Shown here: positions 7,066 to 14,874 of the stretch, piece after piece
Position numbering within the stretch: the first letter of the stretch is position 1
Layout of the letters: every line of letters starts with the position of its first letter
NCBI GenBank assembly: GCA_007751475.1
Contig: CP036434.1
Coordinates: 1,240,001-1,304,000 of the forward strand
Source: Saltatorellus ferox
GTDB taxonomy: Bacteria; Planctomycetota; UBA1135; GCA-002686595
Length of the DNA: 64,000 bases
Direction: 5' to 3'
The notes under the pieces: generated by a model
What the model saw: only the letters and a program-made list of their open reading frames with translations
Databases searched by the model: none
What the model was told of the DNA's origin: nothing
Program-made: the position numbers and the translations under genes

Positions 7066-9846
7066 TCACGGCAGGTCGAGTTCGAGTCGACCTCCGGCGC
7101 TCAGGACGCCGCTCGCGATCGGCGCGGCGTTCGCGCTACCGCTGAGTCGGAAAACTTTTACCTCTCCCGCGAGCGTCTCCGGGACCTCCAGCCCGCTCTC
7201 CGTCGGTGCGAGGAACCGCGTGGTGGTCAGGAGTGAGCGCGTCGTCCTCTGGCCGTCCACCACGACCCGCACGGGGCCGTCGCCGGGGTCCCCGCGCAGT
7301 ACCAGTGTTCCGGTCGCGAAGTCGAGATGGAACGGCTCCGGCTCCCGCACATTCGGCTCGAGCGCCAGCTCGGCTGTCAGCGAGTACTCATAGCGGATGA
7401 CCTCGCACTCCATCTTCCACGCCCCAGCAGCGGGTAGACGAGTGGCGAAGCCCCCGTCACGCCCGAGGCGCACCTGTCGAGCCAGAACGGCCTGGGTGCC
7501 GCCGGGCCAATGGCCGCGGAAGAAGGTGACAAGTCGCTCGGGCGGCCGCTTGCCGTTCATCAGCACGGCGCCGGTCACACGGACCTCCGGCTCGTCCTGG
7601 ACCCCGAGCTGCACCGATGCGGTCGCCCCGTCGGTGATCTGAACCCCCTGCCCGGGGCGACTCGGAAAGTTCGCTCGTCCCCGCGTGGTGGAGTAGGGGA
7701 TCGCGCCAGGTTCGAAGCTGATGTCGCCATCTCCCAGCCACTCGCTTCCGTAGGTGAAGTGGGTCGCGCCGACGAACCAGTGGCCCGCGCACAGGTCACG
7801 GAACTCGAAGGTGCCGTCCTTGCGAAAGGAGGTGGTGCGTCGCATACCGAGCTCGTGGCTGATCGTCACGACGCCGCTTCTCAATTCGCCGTGGAGAGCG
7901 ATGACGCGTCCCTCGACCGATCCCGTCGCCGGAAGCTCGAGATCGAGGACGGGACTCCCGTCCAGGGGATACGCGGCGACGCCGGCGCCCTGGATCTCCA
8001 CGCCAAGCACGTAGGAGTCCTGCGGCAACGGATCGAAGCGGAAGCTCCCGTCCGAGTCCGTCATGGTCGTCGCGATGGCAGGGCCGGGCATGGCCCGGGT
8101 CCGAAGTTCGCCCGTCAGGGAGTAGAGCCCTTCCGGCGTGAAATGCCTCACGATCAGCTTGGCCGAAGCGACGGGCGCTCCCGCGCGCCGCAGCGTTCCG
8201 CGGTAGGCGATAGAGCTCGTCAGCTCCACGGTCGCGGAGCTTCCGTCCTCGCCCGGCAGGAAAGGATCCGATTCCACGAGCTGTTTGCCAGAAGACACGC
8301 GCCGTTGCGCCTGAACCTCGGGAATGGGAGACGAGGCGGTGCCCGCCGTTCCCGCGACCGTCCGGAGCGGCGGTGGCTCCTCGATCGTGCGGATCTGGAT
8401 GGGGTCGAGGTCGAGCGTTTCGCCGGACCGCGTCTCGAGGATCTCGGACCAGCCGATCTGGCCCGCTCCATCGTCGTTCAGCGCGAGGACCTGGCCCCGG
8501 ACTCCGGCCGGGAGATCACGCAGCCAGTACTCACCGGAGAACCGATCGGAGCCCTGAAACGTGCCCAGGAATTCGATCTGCTCCGAGAACTCGCCGAGAC
8601 TCTTCAGCGATGCGCCCGCTTCGATCTGCTCCAAGAACTCCGCCGGCAGCGGCGTCACGAAGACCACTCCGTAGCTCTTGCCGGCCCCGAGCGCATCGTG
8701 CACCGAGCCATGTAGCGTCGCGCCGGCCAGGAGCACGACGTCGTCGACCTGCGTCGTCGTGCCTGCTTCGAACGTCAGCTCGAGCCTGGCGCTGGCACGT
8801 CCGGGCGCCACGATGGCGACCGCCTGGTGCTGGGTGCGTGACCGCTGTTTCGGGAGCTGGATGGAGAGCCGCCCGTTCGCGTCGCTGTCCTCGGAGTAGC
8901 GCGGCGTCACGTCGTTGTCCCAGCGCTGCGCGTGGGCGCCTGCGATCGGCTGGCCCGCTTCGTCGACGACGACGAGCTGGACCGTGCCGGGTTCCAGGGC
9001 GACCTCTCCTTCGGGCGTGGCGTCCGAAGGCGGCAACGCTGGCGTGGCCGCGGCGACGCGCGATCCGGGACGAGGCTCCGAGATGGGTGGGACCGCCGCG
9101 ATGTCTGGCGGGGACTCGTCGGACGAGCCGGCGAGTTCCAGGAACGGTCGATCAGGCTCCCGCGGCTCCGCGTCCCTGAACGCCCAGATCGCCGCGGGCA
9201 CGGCGAGCGCCGCCAGAACCGCCGCCGCTGCCACGAAGCCTCCGAGAGAAGCCGAGCTGGTGACGGCGCCCGACGCGGCAGCCGCCGCCGGGCCCTCGGG
9301 AAGTCGCACGAGTGGCGCGAGAGCGAGCCTCCATTCGCGATCCCGTGCCTCCAGCTTCTGCCGGAGCAGCCCGAGGCCCGCGTGGATTCGCGACCGAACC
9401 GTCCCGCCCGGCTCATCGTCGCGCCGCGCGATCTCGGCGGCGGTCAGGCCCTCGCGGTAGCGCAGCGTGAGCGCGCGGCGATAGGGCTCCCCGAGCTCCG
9501 AGAGGGCGTCGCGCAGCAGCCGCTCGCTCTCCAGGATCTCCGCGACCTCATGGGCGTCGGGGAGCGCCTCGAGGCGAGCGGCGGCCTCCTCTCTCCAGCC
9601 ACGGTGCCTGCGCCCGCGCATCTCCGAGGCGACCTTTCGCCGTAGGATCGTTGCGAGCCAGCCCCGCGTGCTCGCTGGCTCGGGCTGGCTGGGCGCGTCG
9701 AGGGCCGCCAGGAGGGTCTCCTGGGCGAGATCTTCGGCGGTGCCGGGGTCCTGGACAAGCTTCCGGGCGAGTCCGTTGAGCCAGCGGGATTCCTCCAGAA
9801 GCCTGGCGATCTGGCTCGCGTCGATGGGGATGTTGCTTGCGGTCAT
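7066..9846 (-). CDS. ECF-type sigma factor fused to membrane segment and carboxypeptidase-like extracytoplasmic region
   Basis: A 926-residue protein if the ATG at 9846 is used; an in-frame start 32 codons upstream would overlap the divergent gene's leader. Residues about 15-80 are sigma region 2 (DPGTAEDLAQETLLAAL, then STRGWLATILRRKVASEMR). Residues about 105-170 are region 4 (ALSELGEPYRRALTLRYREG, TAAEIARR, then GTVRSRIHAGLGLLR). One transmembrane helix follows at about 201-223 (GGFVAAAAVLAALAVPAAIW). The remaining roughly 700 residues hold repeated carboxypeptidase regulatory-like beta-sandwich units (for example VQLVVVDEAGQPIAGAHA and DSDGSFRFDPLPQDSYVLGV). This predicts a cytoplasmic promoter-recognition half tethered to a surface half. 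No separate anti-sigma gene is adjacent. Long ECF-type sigma factors with C-terminal extensions are a known feature of planctomycetes. Confidence 0.9.
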   Translation of the reverse strand: MTASNIPIDASQIARLLEESRWLNGLARKLVQDPGTAEDLAQETLLAALDAPSQPEPASTRGWLATILRRKVASEMRGRRHRGWREEAAARLEALPDAHEVAEILESERLLRDALSELGEPYRRALTLRYREGLTAAEIARRDDEPGGTVRSRIHAGLGLLRQKLEARDREWRLALAPLVRLPEGPAAAAASGAVTSSASLGGFVAAAAVLAALAVPAAIWAFRDAEPREPDRPFLELAGSSDESPPDIAAVPPISEPRPGSRVAAATPALPPSDATPEGEVALEPGTVQLVVVDEAGQPIAGAHAQRWDNDVTPRYSEDSDANGRLSIQLPKQRSRTQHQAVAIVAPGRASARLELTFEAGTTTQVDDVVLLAGATLHGSVHDALGAGKSYGVVFVTPLPAEFLEQIEAGASLKSLGEFSEQIEFLGTFQGSDRFSGEYWLRDLPAGVRGQVLALNDDGAGQIGWSEILETRSGETLDLDPIQIRTIEEPPPLRTVAGTAGTASSPIPEVQAQRRVSSGKQLVESDPFLPGEDGSSATVELTSSIAYRGTLRRAGAPVASAKLIVRHFTPEGLYSLTGELRTRAMPGPAIATTMTDSDGSFRFDPLPQDSYVLGVEIQGAGVAAYPLDGSPVLDLELPATGSVEGRVIALHGELRSGVVTISHELGMRRTTSFRKDGTFEFRDLCAGHWFVGATHFTYGSEWLGDGDISFEPGAIPYSTTRGRANFPSRPGQGVQITDGATASVQLGVQDEPEVRVTGAVLMNGKRPPERLVTFFRGHWPGGTQAVLARQVRLGRDGGFATRLPAAGAWKMECEVIRYEYSLTAELALEPNVREPEPFHLDFATGTLVLRGDPGDGPVRVVVDGQRTTRSLLTTTRFLAPTESGLEVPETLAGEVKVFRLSGSANAAPIASGVLSAGGRLELDLP

Positions 9847-9947
9847 GGTGCAGGAGCGACGCAACCGATCGCAGAAGCGTTGGGCAGATTCTGCCGAAAT
9901 GCTCCGGGGAGGGGTGCCGGCCCGTTCGGACCCCGCCCACATCCGCC

Positions 9948-11624
9948 ATGATGGGCCCAGCGCATTCCATCGACCTCTCCATGATCCTCTTCCTGCTTCT
10001 GGGTGCTGGCCCCGCCGCGACTCCTGGCCAGGGTCATCCGCTCTTCCGGGCGCGGGATCTCCGGGCAGGGGAGGAGGTCATCGAGCTCGTCTGTGGCGGT
10101 GCAGACAAGGACTACATCCTGGAGGTCAACGGCGGCGGGCTCGTCGTCGCGGACTTCGATCTCGACGGCCATCTGGATCTCGTCACCGTCAACGGATCGA
10201 CCATCGACCGGGTGCGAGCCGGAAAGGAAGCGCTTCCTTCGGTCCTCTGGCTGGGCAACGGAAGCGGCGAGTTTCGCCGCGGCGGGCCGGAATGGAAGCT
10301 GGCCGGCGGAGTCTGGGGCATGGGGGGAACCGCCGGCGATATCGACGCTGACGGGGATCCGGATCTCGTGATCACCGAGTGGGGGCGCAATCGCGTCTTC
10401 CTCAACGAGGGCGGCAAGGGCTTCCGCGCCGTCGAAGCGTCGGGGCTCACGGGGGACCACTGGAGCACGAGCTGCGCGCTCCTCGACCACGACGCCGACG
10501 GCAAGCTCGACCTCGTCGTCATCAACTACCTGGAGTTCGACCTCGAGACCGCGGCAGGACCGGGTGGCGCCTGCCGCTGGAAAGGGCACGACGTCATGTG
10601 CGGGCCCGAAGGTCTCACGCCGACCCACGACCAGCTCTTCCGCGGGAACGGCGACGGGACCTTCGTCGACGTCAGCGTCAAGAGCGGCTTCCGACCCGAG
10701 AAGGCGTGCTTCGGACTCGGCGTCATGACGCTCGACTACGATCGCGACGGCGACACGGACCTCTACGTGAGCAACGATTCGATGCCGAATCACCTCTGGG
10801 AGAACCAGGGTGACGGGCGCTTCGTCGAGGTCGGCTGGCGCCGCGGCGTCAGCCACGACTCCAACGGACGCGAGCAGGCCGGCATGGGCATCGGTTGCGC
10901 CGACGTCGACGGCGACGGCCGCTCGGATCTCTTCGTCACCAACTTCTCCGGCGAGTCGAACGCGCTCTACCGTTCGTCGCGGAAGACAGGTTTCCGCGAG
11001 AAGGCCGACGTGGCGCGGCTCGGCGGGCCGAGCATCCAGCGCCTCGGCTGGGGCACCGGCATGTGGGACTACGACCTGGACGGGTTCATCGACGTCTCTG
11101 TCATCAACGGCCACGTGTATCCGGCGGCGGATCTCGTGGGGACCGACACATCCTACGCGCAGGCGGATCAGCTGTTCCTCGGCGGGCCGGAGCAGCGCTT
11201 CGCGGAGCGCGCGCTGTCCAGCGCGACCGCGGGCGTCGGGCGCGCTTCCGTATCGGCGGACTTCGACGGGGATGGCGACCTCGACCTCGTGGTGGTGCAG
11301 ATGGGAGGACCGGTACGCTTCCTCGAGAATCGGGCCGATGGGATCGAGGGCCGGCATTGGTTCTCTCTCACGCTGAGCGCCACCGCGTCGCACCCCGACG
11401 CGATCGGAGCGCACGTGCGCGTCCAGGTCGGCGACGCCAGCTACACGGGCGAAGTTCGAACGACCGCGGGCTACCAGGCGGGCTGCTCCACGCGGCTGCA
11501 CTTCGGCCTCGGGGCGGCAGAGACCCTCGACGAGGTGCGCATCGAATGGCCCTCGGGCCGCGTCCAGGTCCTCGAGGACGTGGCCGTGAATCAGCACCTC
11601 CGGGTGACGGAGGAGACCGAGTGA
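9948..11624 (+). CDS. FG-GAP/VCBS repeat protein with ASPIC/UnbV C-terminal domain (CRTAC1-like)
   Basis: A secreted protein of 558 residues from the ATG at 9948; the ATG at 9981, directly before the hydrophobic signal segment MILFLLLGAG, is an equally plausible start. The body contains about seven Asp-rich calcium-binding-type loops (DFDLDGHLDLV, DIDADGDPDLV, DHDADGKLDLV, DYDRDGDTDLY, DVDGDGRSDLF, DYDLDGFIDVS, DFDGDGDLDLV), as expected of an integrin-like beta-propeller. The last 80 residues are an ASPIC/UnbV domain (TTAGYQAGCSTRLHFGLG, VRIEWPSGR). The function of this family is unknown. The downstream TPR gene overlaps its stop by GTGA, so the two are coupled. A second pair of the same kind lies at 17.3-20.5 kb. 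Confidence 0.92.
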   Translation: MMGPAHSIDLSMILFLLLGAGPAATPGQGHPLFRARDLRAGEEVIELVCGGADKDYILEVNGGGLVVADFDLDGHLDLVTVNGSTIDRVRAGKEALPSVLWLGNGSGEFRRGGPEWKLAGGVWGMGGTAGDIDADGDPDLVITEWGRNRVFLNEGGKGFRAVEASGLTGDHWSTSCALLDHDADGKLDLVVINYLEFDLETAAGPGGACRWKGHDVMCGPEGLTPTHDQLFRGNGDGTFVDVSVKSGFRPEKACFGLGVMTLDYDRDGDTDLYVSNDSMPNHLWENQGDGRFVEVGWRRGVSHDSNGREQAGMGIGCADVDGDGRSDLFVTNFSGESNALYRSSRKTGFREKADVARLGGPSIQRLGWGTGMWDYDLDGFIDVSVINGHVYPAADLVGTDTSYAQADQLFLGGPEQRFAERALSSATAGVGRASVSADFDGDGDLDLVVVQMGGPVRFLENRADGIEGRHWFSLTLSATASHPDAIGAHVRVQVGDASYTGEVRTTAGYQAGCSTRLHFGLGAAETLDEVRIEWPSGRVQVLEDVAVNQHLRVTEETE

Positions 11625-12586
11625 TCGCGGCGCGCATTCTCGTTCTTGGGGGGCTGCTCCTGTCGCCCGCGCTCGCTGATCCCCAGGGGGGAGCGCCGTC
11701 CGTCCTCGACCGAAGTCCGACCGAGTGGAGCGCCGCCGAGTCAGGTCACTGGAAGGACTGGGACGCCGATACTCGACCACCGGAGGCCGTGCAGCCCTAC
11801 CTCTTGCGCTCGATCGCGGCCTACCGGCGCGGCGATCGCCCCGCCGCCCTGCGCGCACTCTTCGAACTGCTCGAGATCGCCCCGGACTACCCGTCAGCGC
11901 TGCACCAGGCGGGCATCCTCTACTTCCAGCTCCGGCGCCACGGAGACGCGATCACCGCGCTGGAGCGCTACCTCGCCGTCGCACCCCATCGGGTGGGGGA
12001 CACCCGCACGCTGGCCCATGCGTACTACTCCCTCGGCCGCTACGACGACGCCCTCGCGCACTACGCCCGGGTACTCAGCGTGCATCCCGAAAGCGCCGAG
12101 GCCCATCACGGCCAGGGGCTGAGCCTCATGCGGCTGGGGCAGAGCACTGCGGCACTCCAGGAGCTGCGCCGCACCCTGGAACTCGACCCGGCCCACGCGA
12201 GCGCCGCCTTCTGGATCGCGCAGATCCACTTCGACGAGGAGCGACTGGAGGACGCTGTCGCCGCCGCCGAGCACGCCCGCGACCTCGATCCCTTCGGCCC
12301 GCGCGTCTGGTTCCTGCTCGGTCAGGTCCTCTTCGAGCTGGAGCGCGACGACGAAGCCGAAGCCGCCAAGGCGCGCTTCGACGAGCTGAACCGCCTCGAC
12401 GCCGCCGTCCGCGCGATCGAATCGAGCCTCGTGTTCGATCCCTATCAGCCCGCGCTCTACCGAGAACTCTGTCGACTCCATCGCGAAGCCGGCGACGACC
12501 TCGCCCTTCGGCAGGCGCTGAGGCGCTGGTCCAGCGTCGATCCGGCAGGGGCCGCAGCCGCGGCCGAGCCAGCGAGCGCCAAGTAG
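11621..12586 (+). CDS. Secreted TPR protein paired with FG-GAP/ASPIC gene
   Basis: A 321-residue protein starting at GTG 11621, whose codon overlaps the previous stop (GTGA). A short N-terminal signal peptide (about residues 1-21, ending near PALADP) predicts export. Several tetratricopeptide helices follow: AAYRRGDRPAALRALFELLE, GILYFQLRRHGDAITALERY, AYYSLGRYDDALAHYARVLS, AEAHHGQGLSLMRLGQSTAA, FWIAQIHFDEERLEDAVAAA and WFLLGQVLFELERDDEAEAA. TPRs are protein-binding, so this is probably the partner of the propeller protein encoded just upstream. The gene ends at TAG 12584-12586, inside a tandem repeat that fills the gap to the convergent hydrolase gene. Confidence 0.88.
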   Translation: MIAARILVLGGLLLSPALADPQGGAPSVLDRSPTEWSAAESGHWKDWDADTRPPEAVQPYLLRSIAAYRRGDRPAALRALFELLEIAPDYPSALHQAGILYFQLRRHGDAITALERYLAVAPHRVGDTRTLAHAYYSLGRYDDALAHYARVLSVHPESAEAHHGQGLSLMRLGQSTAALQELRRTLELDPAHASAAFWIAQIHFDEERLEDAVAAAEHARDLDPFGPRVWFLLGQVLFELERDDEAEAAKARFDELNRLDAAVRAIESSLVFDPYQPALYRELCRLHREAGDDLALRQALRRWSSVDPAGAAAAAEPASAK

Positions 12587-12637
12587 CCCGAGGGTGCCAG
12601 GTAGCCCGAGGCCGTCAGATGAGCCCGAAGGCGTCAG
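12583..12637. repeat. 18/19-bp tandem repeat spanning two convergent stop codons
   Basis: Three imperfect direct units, 12583-12600, 12601-12618 and 12619-12637, of the form GTAGCCCGAGGCCGTCAG. The first contains the TAG stop of the TPR gene and the last contains the minus-strand stop of the SGNH hydrolase gene (12634-12636). The repeat therefore accounts for the whole intergenic gap. Confidence 0.85.
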
Positions 12638-13797
12638 AGAACCCCGAGCCGCTTCAGCTCCTGCGCCAGCCGATTCGCCACGAACGCCGTGCCCTCGTCG
12701 GTCAGGTGAACGTCGTCCACGAACAGCGTCTGCTGACCGGTTTCCGCCACCTGCTTCGCGGCCGCCGCCTCCAGATCTGGCTCGATCTCCACCAGCGGAA
12801 CACCGCGTTCCTGGGCCACCGCGCGGACGATCTCGGTCATCCGCTGCTGGGCCGCGAGCCGCGTGCGACCGTGGGTGAGGTGATCGCTCTCGGGATCCTT
12901 CGAGTACATCGCCTGGGTCATGAGCACCGGCTGGGCCCCATGCGCCTGCGCGATGGCGAGGATCGAGACGAGGTTGCGCTGGAAGTTGATGAAGCCGGTA
13001 TCCGGCGGCGACCGAAGCTCCGGCGGCACCTGCAGCTGCCTCAGCGCCGCGCCAACCTCGCCCTCGGGCACGACCTTGGACACGAAGCCGAGGTCCGCCC
13101 GCTGGCTCAGGTAGTCCGTCGCGTACTTGCGCCAGGTGAGGTAGAGGACGCTCTTCTCCAGGATCGGCTCGATGGGCGACGGGCGGTACGTCGGCCAGCT
13201 CATGCGATAGTGGCGGTTGTCGAACGTCGGGTCGGGCCACATCGCGCACTCGGCGTCGTTCGTCGCCAGGTAGATCAGCACGATGTCCGGCGCGTAGGGG
13301 AGCACGCGGAACGCGAGGTTCTCCAGGGCTTCGAAGCTGTTCCACGAGGGAACGCCGCCGTTGAGCACGTCGACGGGGCGATCCGGGAGCTCTTCGGAAA
13401 GGATCGTCTGGAGCCGCGCAGGCCACGTGAACGCGTCCTTGCTGGGCCCGGTCCCATAGGTGCTGGAGCCGCCGAGGCACGCGATGCGCAGGCCACCCTC
13501 GGGCTTCGCGAGCGGGATCTCCGCCCCGCGGAAGCCGCTCGCGCCATGGGTCTTCTCGCTGGCCGTCCCGACGCCCCAGGCGCCCGGCTTGGGCGTCATG
13601 ATCAGGTAGGGATGCGGCTCGAACTTCTTCGCCGACTCCGAGGTCACGTACTCCGGCGCCAGCGCTTCGGGCTCCAGGCCCGGGATGCGGAGGAAGCGTG
13701 GAACGGTCTCGAAGAGCAGGACGAAGGCGAAGAGGACGAGAACGAGCTTGCCGAGCACCTTGCCGCTTCGGGATCCATGGTGGGAGAGGGATGACAT
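12634..13797 (-). CDS. SGNH/GDSL-type hydrolase, membrane anchored
   Basis: A 387-residue protein with one N-terminal membrane segment (about residues 15-31, LGKLVLVLFAFVLLFE) that acts as an anchor or uncleaved signal. The catalytic blocks of SGNH esterases are visible: block I CLGGSSTYGTG (nucleophile near Ser111), block II Gly in NGGVPSWNS, block III Asn in IYLATNDAE, and block V DDVHLTDEG with the Asp-His pair near residue 360. Proteins of this class often deacetylate or esterify surface polysaccharides, but the substrate here is unknown. It converges on the TPR gene and is divergent from the deacetylase-like gene at 13847, with only 49 bases between their starts. Confidence 0.88.
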   Translation of the reverse strand: MSSLSHHGSRSGKVLGKLVLVLFAFVLLFETVPRFLRIPGLEPEALAPEYVTSESAKKFEPHPYLIMTPKPGAWGVGTASEKTHGASGFRGAEIPLAKPEGGLRIACLGGSSTYGTGPSKDAFTWPARLQTILSEELPDRPVDVLNGGVPSWNSFEALENLAFRVLPYAPDIVLIYLATNDAECAMWPDPTFDNRHYRMSWPTYRPSPIEPILEKSVLYLTWRKYATDYLSQRADLGFVSKVVPEGEVGAALRQLQVPPELRSPPDTGFINFQRNLVSILAIAQAHGAQPVLMTQAMYSKDPESDHLTHGRTRLAAQQRMTEIVRAVAQERGVPLVEIEPDLEAAAAKQVAETGQQTLFVDDVHLTDEGTAFVANRLAQELKRLGVL

Positions 13798-13846
13798 GTT
13801 GTCTCCATGATAGTGGGCCGCCAGGCAGGCGGGGTAAGCTCCCGCC

Positions 13847-14740
13847 GTGCGAGTCTTCTACTGCGACCACTTCGAGGTGATCCTCCCGCCCAACCACCGG
13901 TTCCCGATGCAGAAGTACGGGTTGCTTCGCAGGCGCCTGGTGGACGAGGGGCTCGTCGAGGAGGCGGACCTCATCCCGGCGAGAGCCGCCCCGCTGGAGG
14001 ATATTTACGCCGTCCACGATGCGGGATACGTCCAGGGATTTCTCGATGGAACCCTGGATCGGAAGACCATTCAGCGCATCGGTTTCCCGTGGTCGGAGTC
14101 GATGGTGATGCGCTCGCTCGGGAGCGTGGGGAGCACACTCGGGGCGGTCGAGGCGGCGCTGGAGGACGGGATCTCCGGCTCGCTGGCCGGGGGAACGCAT
14201 CACGCCTATCGCGACTTCGGATCGGGTTATTGCATCTTCAACGATCTGGCCATCGCCGCGCGTCGCCTGCTGGACCGCGGCTCGGTCGAACGCGTGCTGA
14301 TCTTCGACGTCGACGTGCACCAGGGCGACGGCACGGCCTCGATCTTCGCGGACGATCGAAGAGTCTTCACCTGCTCGCTCCATGGCGCGCGAAACTTCCC
14401 GAGTCGCAAGCAGTCCAGCGATCTCGACGTCCCGCTCGAAGACGGTCTTGGCGATGACGACTACCTCGCTGCGCTCGACGGGGCGCTGGACGAGGCGATG
14501 GAGCGCGCGCGCCCGGACATCGTGCTCTACCAGGGCGGCGTCGACGTGCTCGAAGCGGACCGGCTCGGCCGCCTGGGGCTGACGCGAGAAGGTTGCCGGG
14601 AGCGGGACCTCCGCTCCCTGCGCTGCTTCCGGGGCGCTGGCTTGCCGGTCGCGCTGACGCTGGGCGGAGGCTACGCCGATCCGATCGATGCGTCCGTGGA
14701 CGCCTATGCGGGAACCTATCGCGCCGCGCGCTCCGTCTGA
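13847..14740 (+). CDS. Histone deacetylase-like / acetoin-utilization-type amidohydrolase
   Basis: A 297-residue protein starting at GTG 13847. It has the zinc-dependent deacetylase fold: GGTHHAYRDFGSGYCIFNDL carries the catalytic His-His pair and substrate-tunnel residues, FDVDVHQGDGTA carries the Asp and His zinc ligands, YQGGVDVLEADRLGRLGLT carries the third ligand Asp, and LGGGYAD is the C-terminal Gly-rich loop with Tyr. The compact form, with N-terminal HFEVILPPNHRFPMQKY, resembles class IV (HDAC11-like) bacterial members. Bacterial homologues remove acyl groups from polyamines, short-chain or fatty-acylated substrates, or proteins. The neighbours do not reveal which. Confidence 0.93.
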   Translation: MRVFYCDHFEVILPPNHRFPMQKYGLLRRRLVDEGLVEEADLIPARAAPLEDIYAVHDAGYVQGFLDGTLDRKTIQRIGFPWSESMVMRSLGSVGSTLGAVEAALEDGISGSLAGGTHHAYRDFGSGYCIFNDLAIAARRLLDRGSVERVLIFDVDVHQGDGTASIFADDRRVFTCSLHGARNFPSRKQSSDLDVPLEDGLGDDDYLAALDGALDEAMERARPDIVLYQGGVDVLEADRLGRLGLTREGCRERDLRSLRCFRGAGLPVALTLGGGYADPIDASVDAYAGTYRAARSV

Positions 14741-14874
14741 CGCGATTCGGCCGCCGGATTCTGCTCCCGCCTCCGTGCCCGCCGCCTCCTTCGCGGGTAG
14801 TCTTCACCGGACGCGTGCCGTGGATCTCCATGAAGCGGCACGCTCCCCGCTTCTCGAAGGACTGCCTCGTGCCC

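Noticed and set aside
9843..14383. Very long open frames on the minus strand (for example 671 codons from 11858 and 829 codons from 14383)
   Set aside because: They run opposite to genes with clear domains and show only Arg/Ala/Pro/Gly-rich composition. They are expected side effects of high GC content.
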